Of a stretch of DNA of 64,000 bases, positions 47,624 to 57,804 are shown in pieces. A program made the translations under genes and the position numbers. This DNA is from Galerina marginata. Taxonomy: Eukaryota > Basidiomycota > Agaricomycetes > Agaricales > Galerinaceae. The notes under the pieces are model-generated. The model saw nothing but the letters and a program-made list of their open reading frames with translations. It was not told the origin of the DNA and did no database searches. How positions within the stretch are numbered: the stretch's first letter is position 1; every line of letters begins with the position of its first letter. The DNA lies in assembly GCA_023014335.1 (NCBI GenBank), contig JAECYW010000011.1, forward strand, positions 682,001-746,000. Reading direction: 5' to 3'.

Positions 47624-48507
47624 ATGGTCAAAAGTATGCACGGCAACGTATCCCAAAAGACAAATACTGATTGATACTACCAGCAGCTCACTTGCTCCTG
47701 GGCATATCACAGCCTTATAACCAAACGATGAAACAAGCACAACAGGACGTTCTTGACGTTCTGCAAGATATTCACACCATCTTCGGTATTGGTCCTAGGG
47801 ATCGCCTCCTGACAGCTATGCTCCTCAGCAAAGCCGTGATATCTGGCTCAGTCGCATTACTTGCAATGCATCCCGGCCTATTCATACCTGGAGATATCGA
47901 TTTCTACGTCCCTTCTTCCACCAGCGCTATACTGCTAACGCTTATCAGGGATTGTGGATATCTCGAAATACCCAACAAACCTAAGATTGCCACCCTCTAT
48001 ACGTCCAGCTCAGTGCGTTCCATATCGACCTACGATCATCCCACTGCCGAAAAGAAGATTAATGTCATTTTCACCGACTCGATGGAAGGCACCCTTAGGA
48101 CTATTACAGAGTTTCATTCGACTATCGTCATGAACTACATAGCCCATTATGGCCTCGTTTCATTATATCCGCGACTCACTCTTGAACGCAAAGGAGTCAT
48201 CAGCGTCGACAGCGCCATTCTTTGCTTTCAGAAATACAAGACTCGGGGAATCACCTTTATTCAACCCTTTGAAGCACAAGTCGATCGTCATGCCCACAAG
48301 TGCGGTCAGTCTCACTACTGTCTTTTCACCAGACAAACTCTCTGCAGCTCTGCGTTGTTCATCCCCATTGGCGATCTGAACGGAACACTGCAAGCAATCG
48401 GAGAAGAGTTCTCCTGGCAAATCAAGCAGAACAAATGTATTGCAAACGACATACCAGAGGTACGAAAAGCTAGGAATATCAAAACCACACTGACCCATAC
48501 ATTATAG
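47624..48507 (+). CDS. Nucleotidyltransferase-fold protein
   Basis: A ten-base first exon (47624..47633, ATG GTC AAA A) joins across a 50-nt intron to 47684..48507, giving 277 aa; an internal ATG at 47728 is an alternative start. ISGSVALLAM...GDIDFYVP (about residues 65-95) matches the G-S...D-x-D core of the polymerase-beta/nucleotidyltransferase superfamily. A Cys/His-rich segment (DRHAHKCGQSHYC) follows in the C-terminal part and may bind zinc. Substrate is unknown; such proteins are frequent and unnamed in Agaricomycetes. It may be the last gene of the island or an independent gene. Confidence 0.6.
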
Positions 48508-48912
48508 GCTACTGAATGAACAACGACCAGAGCATAGTCAGGATCGGAAGAGAATCGATTTATACTGAAGAACTTATGGGCGTATATAAATATTAAATGT
48601 TTCAGTTTGTTATTGAATTTGATCACATCCGCATCTTTCGAGCGGGCAATACGCCCCAAAATCCACAGCGTCTCAGATATCAATAAGCCAAGAAAAGTGC
48701 CAAGACGATATTTACATAATATACTACATATAGACATAAGCCAGATTAATAATACATTACATAATCATAATAGCCGATATTAAAGGCCGAATACCGGGCA
48801 TCACGTGAATTGATGCCATCATTGATGGGGGCCAACAGGGTGTCGCGACATTCAAATTCCTGGGGTCGGTGTGGATTAAAAGAACTCGCTTTTACTGCGT
48901 AAAAGACTCGTA
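48508..48912. other. AT-rich intergenic, nothing recognised
   Basis: Holds the 3' flank of the nucleotidyltransferase-like gene and the truncated left edge of the ankyrin gene. No NACHT coding sequence is present, which the ankyrin gene would need here. Confidence 0.4.
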
Positions 48913-50230
48913 ATTTTAGCTTTTACTGACATAAAGATAGGTTTTGTGAAGCTCTCTCATTTCTCTGTCAAAGAGTACCTCCTTTCTGGTTACCAGAAAG
49001 ATTTCAGCATCAGCAAGGAAGCTGCTCATCTGAAGATTGCAAAGATCTCTGTTGCCTACCTTCTACAGTTTGACTCGTTTAAGCCTCTAACACGGGCTGT
49101 GCTTTGCTTCTCACCACTTGCACAGTATGCAGCTAGGAACTGGATCAACCATACAAAATTTGGGAGGATGGATCCTACTCTTCTCACATTGGTGTTGCGA
49201 CTTTTCACATCTGAGTTGGCATCCCTGAAAAATTGGATCTGTATTTATGATATTGATGAAGATGAAGAGCTTTCAATGGTCAAAGCTAAAGTTCATTCAC
49301 CTCTTTATTATGCTTCATTGGCAGGATTGAAAGAAGTATCAAAATACTTGGTGGAGAATCAAGCCGATGTGAATGCACAGGGAGGACAACATGGCAACCC
49401 ACTCCAGGCAGCAGCTTCCAGAGGTCACGAGGTAATCACAAAGTTGCTGTTGGAGAATGGGGCGGATGTGAATGCACAGGGAGGACTATTTGACAATGCA
49501 CTCTATGCAGCATCTTATAACGGCCATCAGCAGACTGTGCAGCTGCTGTTGGAGAATGGGGCAGATGTGAATGCAAAAGCAGGACTGGATGGCTGCGCAC
49601 TCTATGCAGCATCTTCTGAAGGTCATGAGGCAATTGTGAAGCTGCTGTTGGAGATGGGAGCAGATGTGAATGCACAGGGAGGACATTATGGCTATGCACT
49701 CTCTGCTGCGTCTTATAAAGGTCAATCTGCGCTGATTGTAAAGCTGCTGTTGGAAAATGGAGCAGATGTAAATGCACAGGGAGGACAATACAATAACCCA
49801 CTCCAGGCAGCAACTTCTGGAGGTCACAAGGTGATTGTGAAGCTCTTGTTGGAGAACGGGGCAGATGTGAATGCACAGGGAGGACTATTCAACAATGCGC
49901 TCTATGCAGCATCTTATAATGGTCATCAGCAGACCGTGAAGCTGCTGTTGGAAAATGGGGCAGATGTGAATATGCAAGGACCACTAGCAGACAATGCACT
50001 CTATGCAGCGTCTTCTAACAATCATCAGCAGGTTGTAAAGCTGCTGTTGGAGAATGGGGCAGATGTGAATGCGCAGAAAGGAATACATGGCAATGCACTC
50101 TATGCAGCATCTTCTAGAGGTTATGAGGCAATTGTGAAGCTGCTGTTGGAGAATGTGGCAGATGTGAATATGCAAGGACCACTAGCAGACAATGCACTCT
50201 ATGCAGCATCTTCTAACAATCATCTGCAGG
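48913..50230 (+). pseudogene. NACHT-ankyrin gene, left part (5' truncated)
   Basis: Open from 48913 without a clear ATG. It begins with KLSHFSVKEYLLS, the sequence that normally follows the NACHT ATPase in fungal NLR-like proteins. A linker and about nine 33-aa ankyrin repeats follow (consensus NALYAASxxGHxxIVKLLLENGADVNAQGG). The NACHT domain and any effector domain are absent upstream, so the gene is truncated. The frame is cut at 50230 by a hAT insertion and continues at 56400. Joining CAT CTG CAG G to TT GTG AAG restores the frame exactly. Intact relatives act in non-self recognition and cell-death signalling; this copy probably does not. Confidence 0.8.
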
Positions 50231-50401
50231 TAGGGCTGAGCACGGGTGCGGGTGCTCACAGGTAACCTGTAGGTATACCCGTGGGAATACCCACAGGTTG
50301 TGCGACCCGCGGATCCGGTTCACCTGCGGTGACGGGTCCTCGAGGATCCAGGCTTGGACTTTTTGGCCCACAGGTAACCTACGGGTACCCATAAAATTAT
50401 A

Positions 50402-51300
50402 TTGTATTATTCATTTTTTTTGGTGTACCATGGATTACTATTGAGCATAAGAGATGGTCAGCGCGAAGCCCGTGTTGATTCCGGATCGGACAAGTCAGGT
50501 GATCAGCGGAATCAACGCGATCAACAAGGTAGGTTGAATCTTTCTATCTACCATCCACCACCTCCATCGTTCTCTCATCACGTCGGCTGCCACTTTTGAG
50601 GTAAGTCCCACTCCCAGCTTGTTCCATACCCGCCACTTACATAGCCCAGGTCACCCAGCCTGAATATCCCCCGCTGTGTACCCCATCTCGGATGCACCGA
50701 ATGCCGTAGCTGAAAGCCGACGTCCGTCGTCGTTAAAACGTCATTCGTCGTTCCGTACCAGCAACGTCCATTCCCCCCGACTATGTGGCGTACACCCCGG
50801 CTCAGCACTCCCGCGGCTGCCGTCGCGCAATGCGAACAAGTACATACGAACACGTCAAAACGTCGCCACATCGCCAACACTTCCTGCAACCTGTGAGCAG
50901 TGGATTGGCGTCTGGACGATGAACTGGGTTGGCGGGGTAATAGGGTCGAAGGATAGATGGCATTTACCCATCAGGTGCGTCGTGAAACGAGTCTATGAGC
51001 TCGTTTCACTAGTCTGTCCGTTCCTTAAACCCACCACTCACCAACTGTGACCAGCCCCACGCACTACCTTATCGTTGCCGCTGCCTATCAGGGAGAGTTG
51101 CTGCGACCACCTCAAAGCCCGCGATCACAGCTGCCACCGCTGTCACTCCCTGCCGACACGTCCCTTGGACCGTCGCTAACACGCTGTTTGCTTGACACCC
51201 TGTAGGCGGTTCCCTCGCTAACGCGCTGCCCCGCTCGCCGCCTCTCCTTGGTGTGTCTTCCACATGAAGAATTGGCCGTTGGGTGAGTTATGAGACTTAC
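50402..51300. other. hAT left internal region, no clear gene
   Basis: Overlapping frames on both strands (for example 50578-50889 minus and 50676-51050 plus) have no family match. The stretch also carries subterminal repeat remnants. Confidence 0.3.
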
Positions 51301-51438
51301 AACGGGAGGGGTACTTAATAAGTAAAATTATCTTGACAAATCCAATTTCTATTTCCTATTGTCTACGCTTTCGATTTTGCTGAGGATCTCAATTCAAAAG
51401 GTGATCATGAAATTATCGGTCAATAACTAGGTTCTAAG

Positions 51439-51890
51439 CTAGTCCCTAAGTGGCTCAAGCAGCGGCATCTCGTCGTCCTTGTCCTCAGGCATAGGCGCAT
51501 GTAACTGAAGGCAAATAAATGTAAGATTAATGAATTTCAACTTCGTAGATGAAACTCACCTCGATAAAGATTAGAATCGCCTGTAACGCGGCAAGGATGA
51601 CATCCTGCCCCGCTGCGGAATTGACAGCATTTCGTAAACGAGCCCAGAGCTCCGTTACAGCTGCCAACTTCTCAGCGTCGAGGTTTGCGCGGGCAAACTG
51701 CCATGCCTGTCCTCGTGAAACAAGATCGATGACATGGTGGATACATCGTGTAGGCGGTAAACGCAAAGGGGCAGGCAATGCGGCAGGCATAATCACAGTT
51801 GCTTGCTGAGCGGGAACCTAACAACCCACAGGTGAGTTGTGCATATCTGGAATGAGAAAAGCAGCTCACTGAAGCAGAGTTCGAGGACAT
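51439..51890 (-). CDS. Small accessory protein of the hAT element
   Basis: Three exons, 51890..51870, 51817..51560 and 51504..51439, all with canonical GT-AG introns and consistent frame, give 114 aa. The middle exon encodes a predicted helical bundle (HHVIDLVSRGQAWQFARANLDAEKLAAVTELWARLRNAV, then VILAALQAILIFIE). The tail is acidic (PMPEDKDDEMPLLEPL). No known domain was recognised. It is divergent from the transposase. Splicing consistency argues it is real; its function in transposition is unknown. Confidence 0.55.
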
Positions 51891-52928
51891 AGTTGGGAAG
51901 TACTTTTACCTACCCTTGTTCGTCGCTTTCATCTCTTCTCTTTAGATTCCCGGAATGAAATACCCTGTCGTCGGACATGGCATGTGGTGTTTTTCCACAA
52001 GCCTCCGACTCATGTGTACAGCTCAGGTGAGATATTAATTTCAATTGGAATGATATCTACGGCTGAGATAATAACGCTGAAGGCCCAACTGGGACACCAA
52101 GAAAAGAAGCGGCGGCCCAGTTATTCGCGAAACTGGTAGTCAGTGCTTCTATCTCTGGCGTACGTTATTCATTTTTGACTCGTCGAAGTCTGAAGGACAT
52201 CTGCCATTCGTGAGTGTTTCTCCTTGACTTGACGTGTCTGACGGTCTGACCCACCCATTCTCCAGAATACTTAAATTCAGTGGCCTCAGCTTGAATCCCC
52301 CATTCTTGCCCGTCCGAATTTACAGAGGAGAAACCCTCGGTGCGTTAACATCCCGTCGCTCAACGCAAAAACATGGGATTAATCACCTGCTCCATACATC
52401 CATAGATTTGGCTGTCTGGCGTGATCATGGGGCAGATATTTCACAATGGACATGGTTGCATATCTATTGCTCGTTGCATGGTCCTCATTTGGTCGACATT
52501 CATCCGTTAGTTTGGATTGTGTAACACCCTGCAAGCCCGCCCCAGATCTTCGGCTGCCCCTGTTATGTAGAGCTTCTCGTCAATTCGCCTCAAGAGCATC
52601 AGACGATGGTCGGCCACCCGAAAACTGCAGCGGTACATGCGCTAAGGTACTTCATCCGTTATCTCAACAAAAAAATAAGCCAGCTGACCAAGTGCTTGCG
52701 CGGTGCATCAGACAGAAACGGTCATAATGGAAGCGTGAAACCTAAAGGTGAGATTTCGTTCGAACAACTTAAAGTTTTGTAAACTGCACAACTAACTGCC
52801 AGCGCTTTACAGACCATTATCATTCCCCTCGCAAACATCTAACAGTTTCTGTCTTTCCGATAACCAACGCTGTATTTCCCTCTTCCCGCTCTCCTCTATA
52901 TCATGCTAACACTGCCGGTTTTACATAG

Positions 52929-55900
52929 ATGCCGCCTAAGGTATACCCTCCTCGCTCTTCGCCTCGACCCGAACGGAGGCGAAAGCTTTCCAGGAAGCAA
53001 CGGCGTGCACTTGATCTACCTTCCGACGACCCTAACTCTGGGTCTGGATCCGACTCGGACTCCGATTCATCTAAATCGCAGTCCGAGCCTCCGTCAGGAG
53101 TTGCGGAGGGCTCTGAGGGTGATTCTCAGTCGACTTCGATGATTCAACATTCGCATTCAACTTCCAGCCCTGCCCCTGAGCCTACGCTTCAACGGTCTCA
53201 TTCTACTGCAAGTCTTGCCTCCGAACCCACTCTTGCGACAATTAGCGCAAAACCCCACGATCGCGCTAAGTTCGAGAAGCGCTACAAAACGAATATGACC
53301 AGTGACGAGGATGTACTCAGTTCGTAACGTCATATTCCTCTTCCCTATCCAGTATTTAATTTTCGGAACATATTTCAGAGAAACAGATGGAGCAATGGTC
53401 GTCTACTGTCTACAAACACTTCAAGATGCCACCAATTATTGCCGTTAATAAAGGAGTTGTTTCATATCTCTTTGCATGCGCTGCGTAAGCCTTTTCAAAT
53501 GTTAATGCCTTTATTACCTCCCACTAATCTTCACCTCTTATCCAAGCCACCCATCGGTCATCGTTACAAGAGCCCGGCATGACGAAAGCACCGGAAACCT
53601 TGGTCGTCATGTCAAGAAATGCGAACCGATTGACTCGAGTCAAACTCGGGCTCTTGCCACCTACGCTTCAGGTTCCAAGTATACGCCCGCAAAGCATCGG
53701 ATGAAGGTCGCACTCTGGGTCGCCAACCGCAATCGCCCATTCTCCATTGTTGAGGACCCGGAACTCCTCGATATCTTTGCGGATCTTAACCCCCATTGCG
53801 AAACTCCTGGGCGTCACACAGTTTCAAGGGACGTCAAAGAGATCTTCAGACTCAGCCGTAAAGAGGTCGGCGCTTTACTGCGGGTAAGTCAGACTTTTTC
53901 TATCCATGTACCAGAACCACTCATTCAAAACTGTTTCAGGCTTACCCGGGAATGCTGCACCTCATCGCGGATGGGTGGACTTCACCGAACCTTATCGCGT
54001 TCATCGGCGCCAATACCACTCTCATTATCAATGGGAAGGTTACCTCAATTGTCCTGGATTTTATCAAGTAAGAATTGTATTCCTTATTGCTTTATGTACG
54101 AGCTCATGATGCTGTCAGGGCCACTAAGGCACACACTGGTGCATATCTTGCCGCTTGTATTGCCGAATGCTTGCGAGAATACGGTATCGAGGACAAGGTG
54201 TGTACAAATTTCAATAACTGATGGTTTACTAGTACGTACTAACCCTATTATGTCTTAAGATTATGACTTTCACCGCCGACAACGCTTCAAATAATGATAC
54301 CCTTGTCGACGAGTTATCAAGCTTGATCCCGTCGTTTGAAGGTCGAAAGTACCGTGTGCGCTGCTTCGCGCATGTTCTCAACCTTGTTACCAAAGTAAGT
54401 ATTGATTTTTCGAAGTTCTAGACCGCGTTAATAAAACTGTCAGGCCGTTTTATCGCAGTTCAGCCGCCCACTCAAGCAGAATGCAGCTCTGGTTGACAAT
54501 GACGACGACTCTGGAGACCCAATTGAACTCGAGCTCGATATGCTCGAAGGCGAACTCAATGGTGAGGGTATCGGCGACGAGGAGCAGGCCGTGCAAGGCG
54601 ATGAAGATGAGATCGCAGAAGATGTTGCAGCAAGTGATGCCCGGGCTATTGACGGGGCCATTACCGAGGCCACTCTCAGCATCCGCCTTGATCCCTTGCC
54701 CGCTACTCAAGCAAACATCGGCCGAGTCTCCATTGCAAAGGTGAGTGACTAGATATCGTACATTAGTAGATACTAATGAATCTTTGATCCTTTTCGTAGC
54801 TTCGCACTCTGGCGGTCAAAATTGCCAATAGTCCGACACTTCAGGAGGACCTCCAGGGTTGCTGTCGTGAGGCGAAGATTGAACCCAAGAAAATGATTCG
54901 CGATGTTTCGACTCGGTGGAATTCAACTGCAGAAATGATCAAGCGTGCACTCGACCTTGCCCCTGCCCTCAAGATCCTGGTTGTCAAAGCGGACTACAAT
55001 AAGACTGGACGAGGCGTTCGTCTGGCGCGTTTCAAGCTCTCGCCAGAGGAGTGGATGCTTCTCTCCTCCCTCTCTCCTTTACTTGATGTAAGTACTCATT
55101 TTCTTTCCCTATAGACGACATAACATGACTGATAATTATTTGTAAGGTCTTCCTCTTTGCGACGAACGAAATTTCTCGGAACACAGTCCCCCTTATTCAC
55201 CAGGTCATCCCCTACTTCGATATGATTACGACGGCCCTCGAGGATAACATCGACAATGATAAGCTTCCTCTCGTTGTTCGTCATGCCGCCTTGCGAGGAT
55301 ACTTTATGCTCAACAAGTACTATTCGCTCACTGACGAGAGCGTCATCTATCGGGTCGCCATGAGTACGGTTTCATTATTACATTCCACCCTTTTATTGAT
55401 TATCTCCTATCATCTTTAGTCCTTCACCCTCGCTACAAGTTAACTTACTTCACCCGTGCGAAGTGGCCTACAGAATGGGTTTCCAATGCGGAAACAGTAG
55501 CCCGCAATATTTGGTCTGAAAGGTATAAGAAGTCGAGTGGTTCATCGTCGACCAATATGGTCAAAACCGAACGCTCGAGAGGCAATGATGTAAGTTTAAT
55601 AGCTTCAATGACTCGTATAATCATTGACTGGTTCTCTTCCCAGCGTTTCTCCGCAGCCCGGCAGTATTTCAGTGTTCTGCGTGAGGACACAGCTCCTGTT
55701 GACGCCCTAGAAGAGTGGTTAAGCAGCCCCATAATCAACACACGACAAGATCCTATCACCTATTGGACCGGAATGCGGACTGCGGGCCATCCTTTGGCTG
55801 AAATGGCACTCGATTTTCTGTCAATTCCAGGTGAGTTTTAATTCTATTTCAATGAGCCTTCAATTTATCATTTGGGATGTAGCAAGCTCAACCGACGTCG

Positions 55901-56124
55901 AACGTGCTTTTTCAAAAGGCGGCCTTACCATTTCAAGATTTCGGCACTCTTTATCTGACGAATCTGCGCGTGCTTCAACAGTTCTCGGCTCTTGGTCTGG
56001 TATTGAAGGTGTGATTCCGAGAGACACTATCATCGAATTGTTTGAAGATAAACATAAGCGACCGAAGAAGAAGCAGAGGATAGAAGAGCCAGCAGCTGGC
56101 AAAGACGTGATTGTAATTACTTAG
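52929..56124 (+). CDS. hAT transposase
   Basis: Twelve exons, all phases consistent, 858 aa: 52929..53319, 53379..53484, 53547..53883, 53940..54067, 54119..54197, 54260..54394, 54444..54740, 54800..55087, 55147..55363, 55420..55589, 55644..55830, 55883..56124. Ser/Asp-rich N-terminus; BED-like finger region (RHDESTGNLGRHVKKCEP); RNase H-like core with LIADGWTSPN (first Asp), TFTADNASNN (second Asp), RCFAHVLNL and VSTRWNST; EISRNTVPL (candidate third acidic residue); LHPRYKLTYF; C-terminal dimerisation region SSTDVERAFSKGGLTISRFRHSL. It catalyses cut-and-paste transposition in the nucleus. The first intron has a weak GTTCGT donor. No stop or frameshift was found, so it looks functional. Confidence 0.92.
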
Positions 56125-56391
56125 GACGGCGATTTTTTCCGCTAGTCTCAGCCTGAATATCATGCATTTTTATCTATTTATTTGTATTACCTGTGGGTAT
56201 ACCTACAGGTACCTGTAAATACCCGTCATTGCCTAAATACCTGCGAGTACCTGCGACCTACAGGTTTTTGACCTGCAGGTCCAGGTGATCCGTGGGAAAA
56301 TACCTGTGCGGGTCTGGGTATAGGTTTGGCGCTGAAATTACCTGTGGGTACGGGTCCGGGTAACCTACAGGTGCACCCGTGCTCAGCCCTA

Positions 56392-57319
56392 TCTGCAGGT
56401 TGTGAAGCTGCTGTTGGAGAACGGGGCAGATGTGAATACACAGAGAGGGTTACATGGCAATGCACTCTATGCAGCATCTTCTGGAGGTCATGAGGCAATT
56501 GTGAAGCTGCTGTTGGAGAATGGGGCAGATGTGAATATGCAAGGACCACTAGCAGACAATGCACTTTATGCAGCGTCTTCTAACAATCATCAGCAGATTG
56601 TGAAGCTGCTGTTGGAGAATGGGGCAGATGTGAATATGCAAGGACCACTAGCAGACAATGCACTTTATGCAGCGTCTTCTAACAATCATCAGCAGATTGT
56701 AAAGCTGCTGTTGGAGAATGGGGCAGATGTGAATGCACAGAAAGAGATACATGGCAATGCACTCTATGCAGCATCTTCTAGAGGTTATGAGGCAATTGTG
56801 AAGCTTCTGTTGGAGAATGTGGCAGATGTGAATATGCAAGGACCACTAGCAGACAATGCACTCTATGCAGCATCTTCTAACAATCATCTGCAGGTTGTGA
56901 AGCTGCTGTTGGAGAATGGGGCAGATGTGAATACACAGAGAGGGTTACATGGCAATGCACTCTATGCAGCATCTTCTGGAGGTCACAAGGCAATTGTGAA
57001 GCTGCTGTTGGAAAATGGGGCAGATGTGAATATGTGGGGAAGGGAAGACGGCAATGCACTCCATGCAGCATCTTCTGGAGGTCACGAGGCAATAGTAAGG
57101 CTGCTGTTAGAGAATGGGGCACATGTAAATGCATCAGGAGACCTTTACCCGGGCAACTTGAAGGTTACTGTACTCCAGAAGGCATCTTCTCAAGGTCACA
57201 AGGCAATTGTAAAGCTGCTGTTGGAGAATGGGGCAGATGTCAATGCGGTAAATATGAATGATGTCTCAGATGCTGTGATACGAAAGTTGCTTCAGGACAT
57301 CAAGGATGCCAACCAGTGA
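56392..57319 (+). pseudogene. NACHT-ankyrin gene, right part
   Basis: Continues the ankyrin array after the hAT element with about ten repeats, ending ADVNAVNMNDVSDAVIRKLLQDIKDAN and TGA at 57317-57319. Several 99-bp repeats are nearly identical (the MQGPLADNALYAASSNNH unit occurs four times here and twice in the left part). The block spanning the insertion point also recurs uninterrupted at about 56857-56960. There is no start of its own, so it is not translated without the left part. Confidence 0.8.
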
Positions 57320-57628
57320 GTTGATCTTTCTGCCACAGTGACACAATTACTTTCTGATTCAAGTGGCCTTCTCACATGGCATTTTTAGCTATTCATACAT
57401 AGGCATCCGCACAGGTAGGCCATATTCGTATGGATCATGGATATGGGTACCTACAGGTAGAGGTAAAGGTTGGATTTATAGCACCCGCTACCCGCATATA
57501 CCATGACCAAATATGGTACTCAAAAGCTTAGATAATGTATCTACTGTACAGTTAGTGATTGAAAGTTTGATCTGGTTCAGTCTTTGACCCCTGTCACAAT
57601 CCAATTCTAAGTCCTTTGCTTCTTAGTC
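57320..57628. other. Intergenic with hAT-end-like motifs
   Basis: At 57411-57500 phrases such as GCACAGGTAGG, GGGTACCTACAGGTAG and CACCCGCTACCC resemble the subterminal repeats of the neighbouring hAT. No matching partner end or duplication was seen. This may be a solo remnant. Confidence 0.3.
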
Positions 57629-57693
57629 CTGTTTTTACCGCGCCCCCAAAACCGTGTCAGAAAGTTGTTATGTAATCTTTGGACTTTGAAAAC
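57629..57693 (+). repeat. Left TIR of the DUF6589 element
   Basis: Inverse match of 63763-63826. GC-rich start (ACCGCGCCCCCAAAACCGTG), then GTCAGAAAGTTGTTATGTAA. Confidence 0.85.
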
Positions 57694-57804
57694 GCGTTGC
57701 GTCAATTTTGCCTGGCATGCCTTCTGTTCTTGACGTGTTTATACATGTGCTAGTCTCTATACTACTATTAATTCTATTCTAGTTCAACAAAACACCTCAG
57801 CTCG

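Larger units (their letters stand above)
50231..56391 (+). mobile_element. Complete hAT transposon inserted in the ankyrin gene
   Basis: 6161 bp. The left end TAGGGCTGAGCACGGGTGC and the exact inverse at the right end (56373-56391) form 19-bp TIRs. TCTGCAGG flanks both sides (50223-50230 and 56392-56399), a perfect 8-bp target duplication. Inside both ends are clusters of ACAGGTAACC, CCTACAGGT and GGGTATACC motifs in both orientations, the expected subterminal binding sites. It carries an intact-looking transposase (plus) and a small gene (minus). Perfect TIRs and TSD plus an unbroken transposase frame indicate a recent insertion and possible activity. Confidence 0.95.

Noticed and set aside
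33040..48780. Terminal repeats bounding the central gene island
   Set aside because: The only shared phrases I found (such as ATTACATTACA at 33050 and 48753) are short AT-rich matches that could be chance.
52234..52727. Two plus-strand frames as a second hAT gene
   Set aside because: No consistent splicing, no domain, and the composition is unlike the transposase exons.
57753..57785. TCTATACTACTATTAATTC as a Helitron 5' end
   Set aside because: It lies inside the TIR-bounded DUF6589 element, just upstream of its first ATG, with no Rep gene or 3' hairpin in that orientation.
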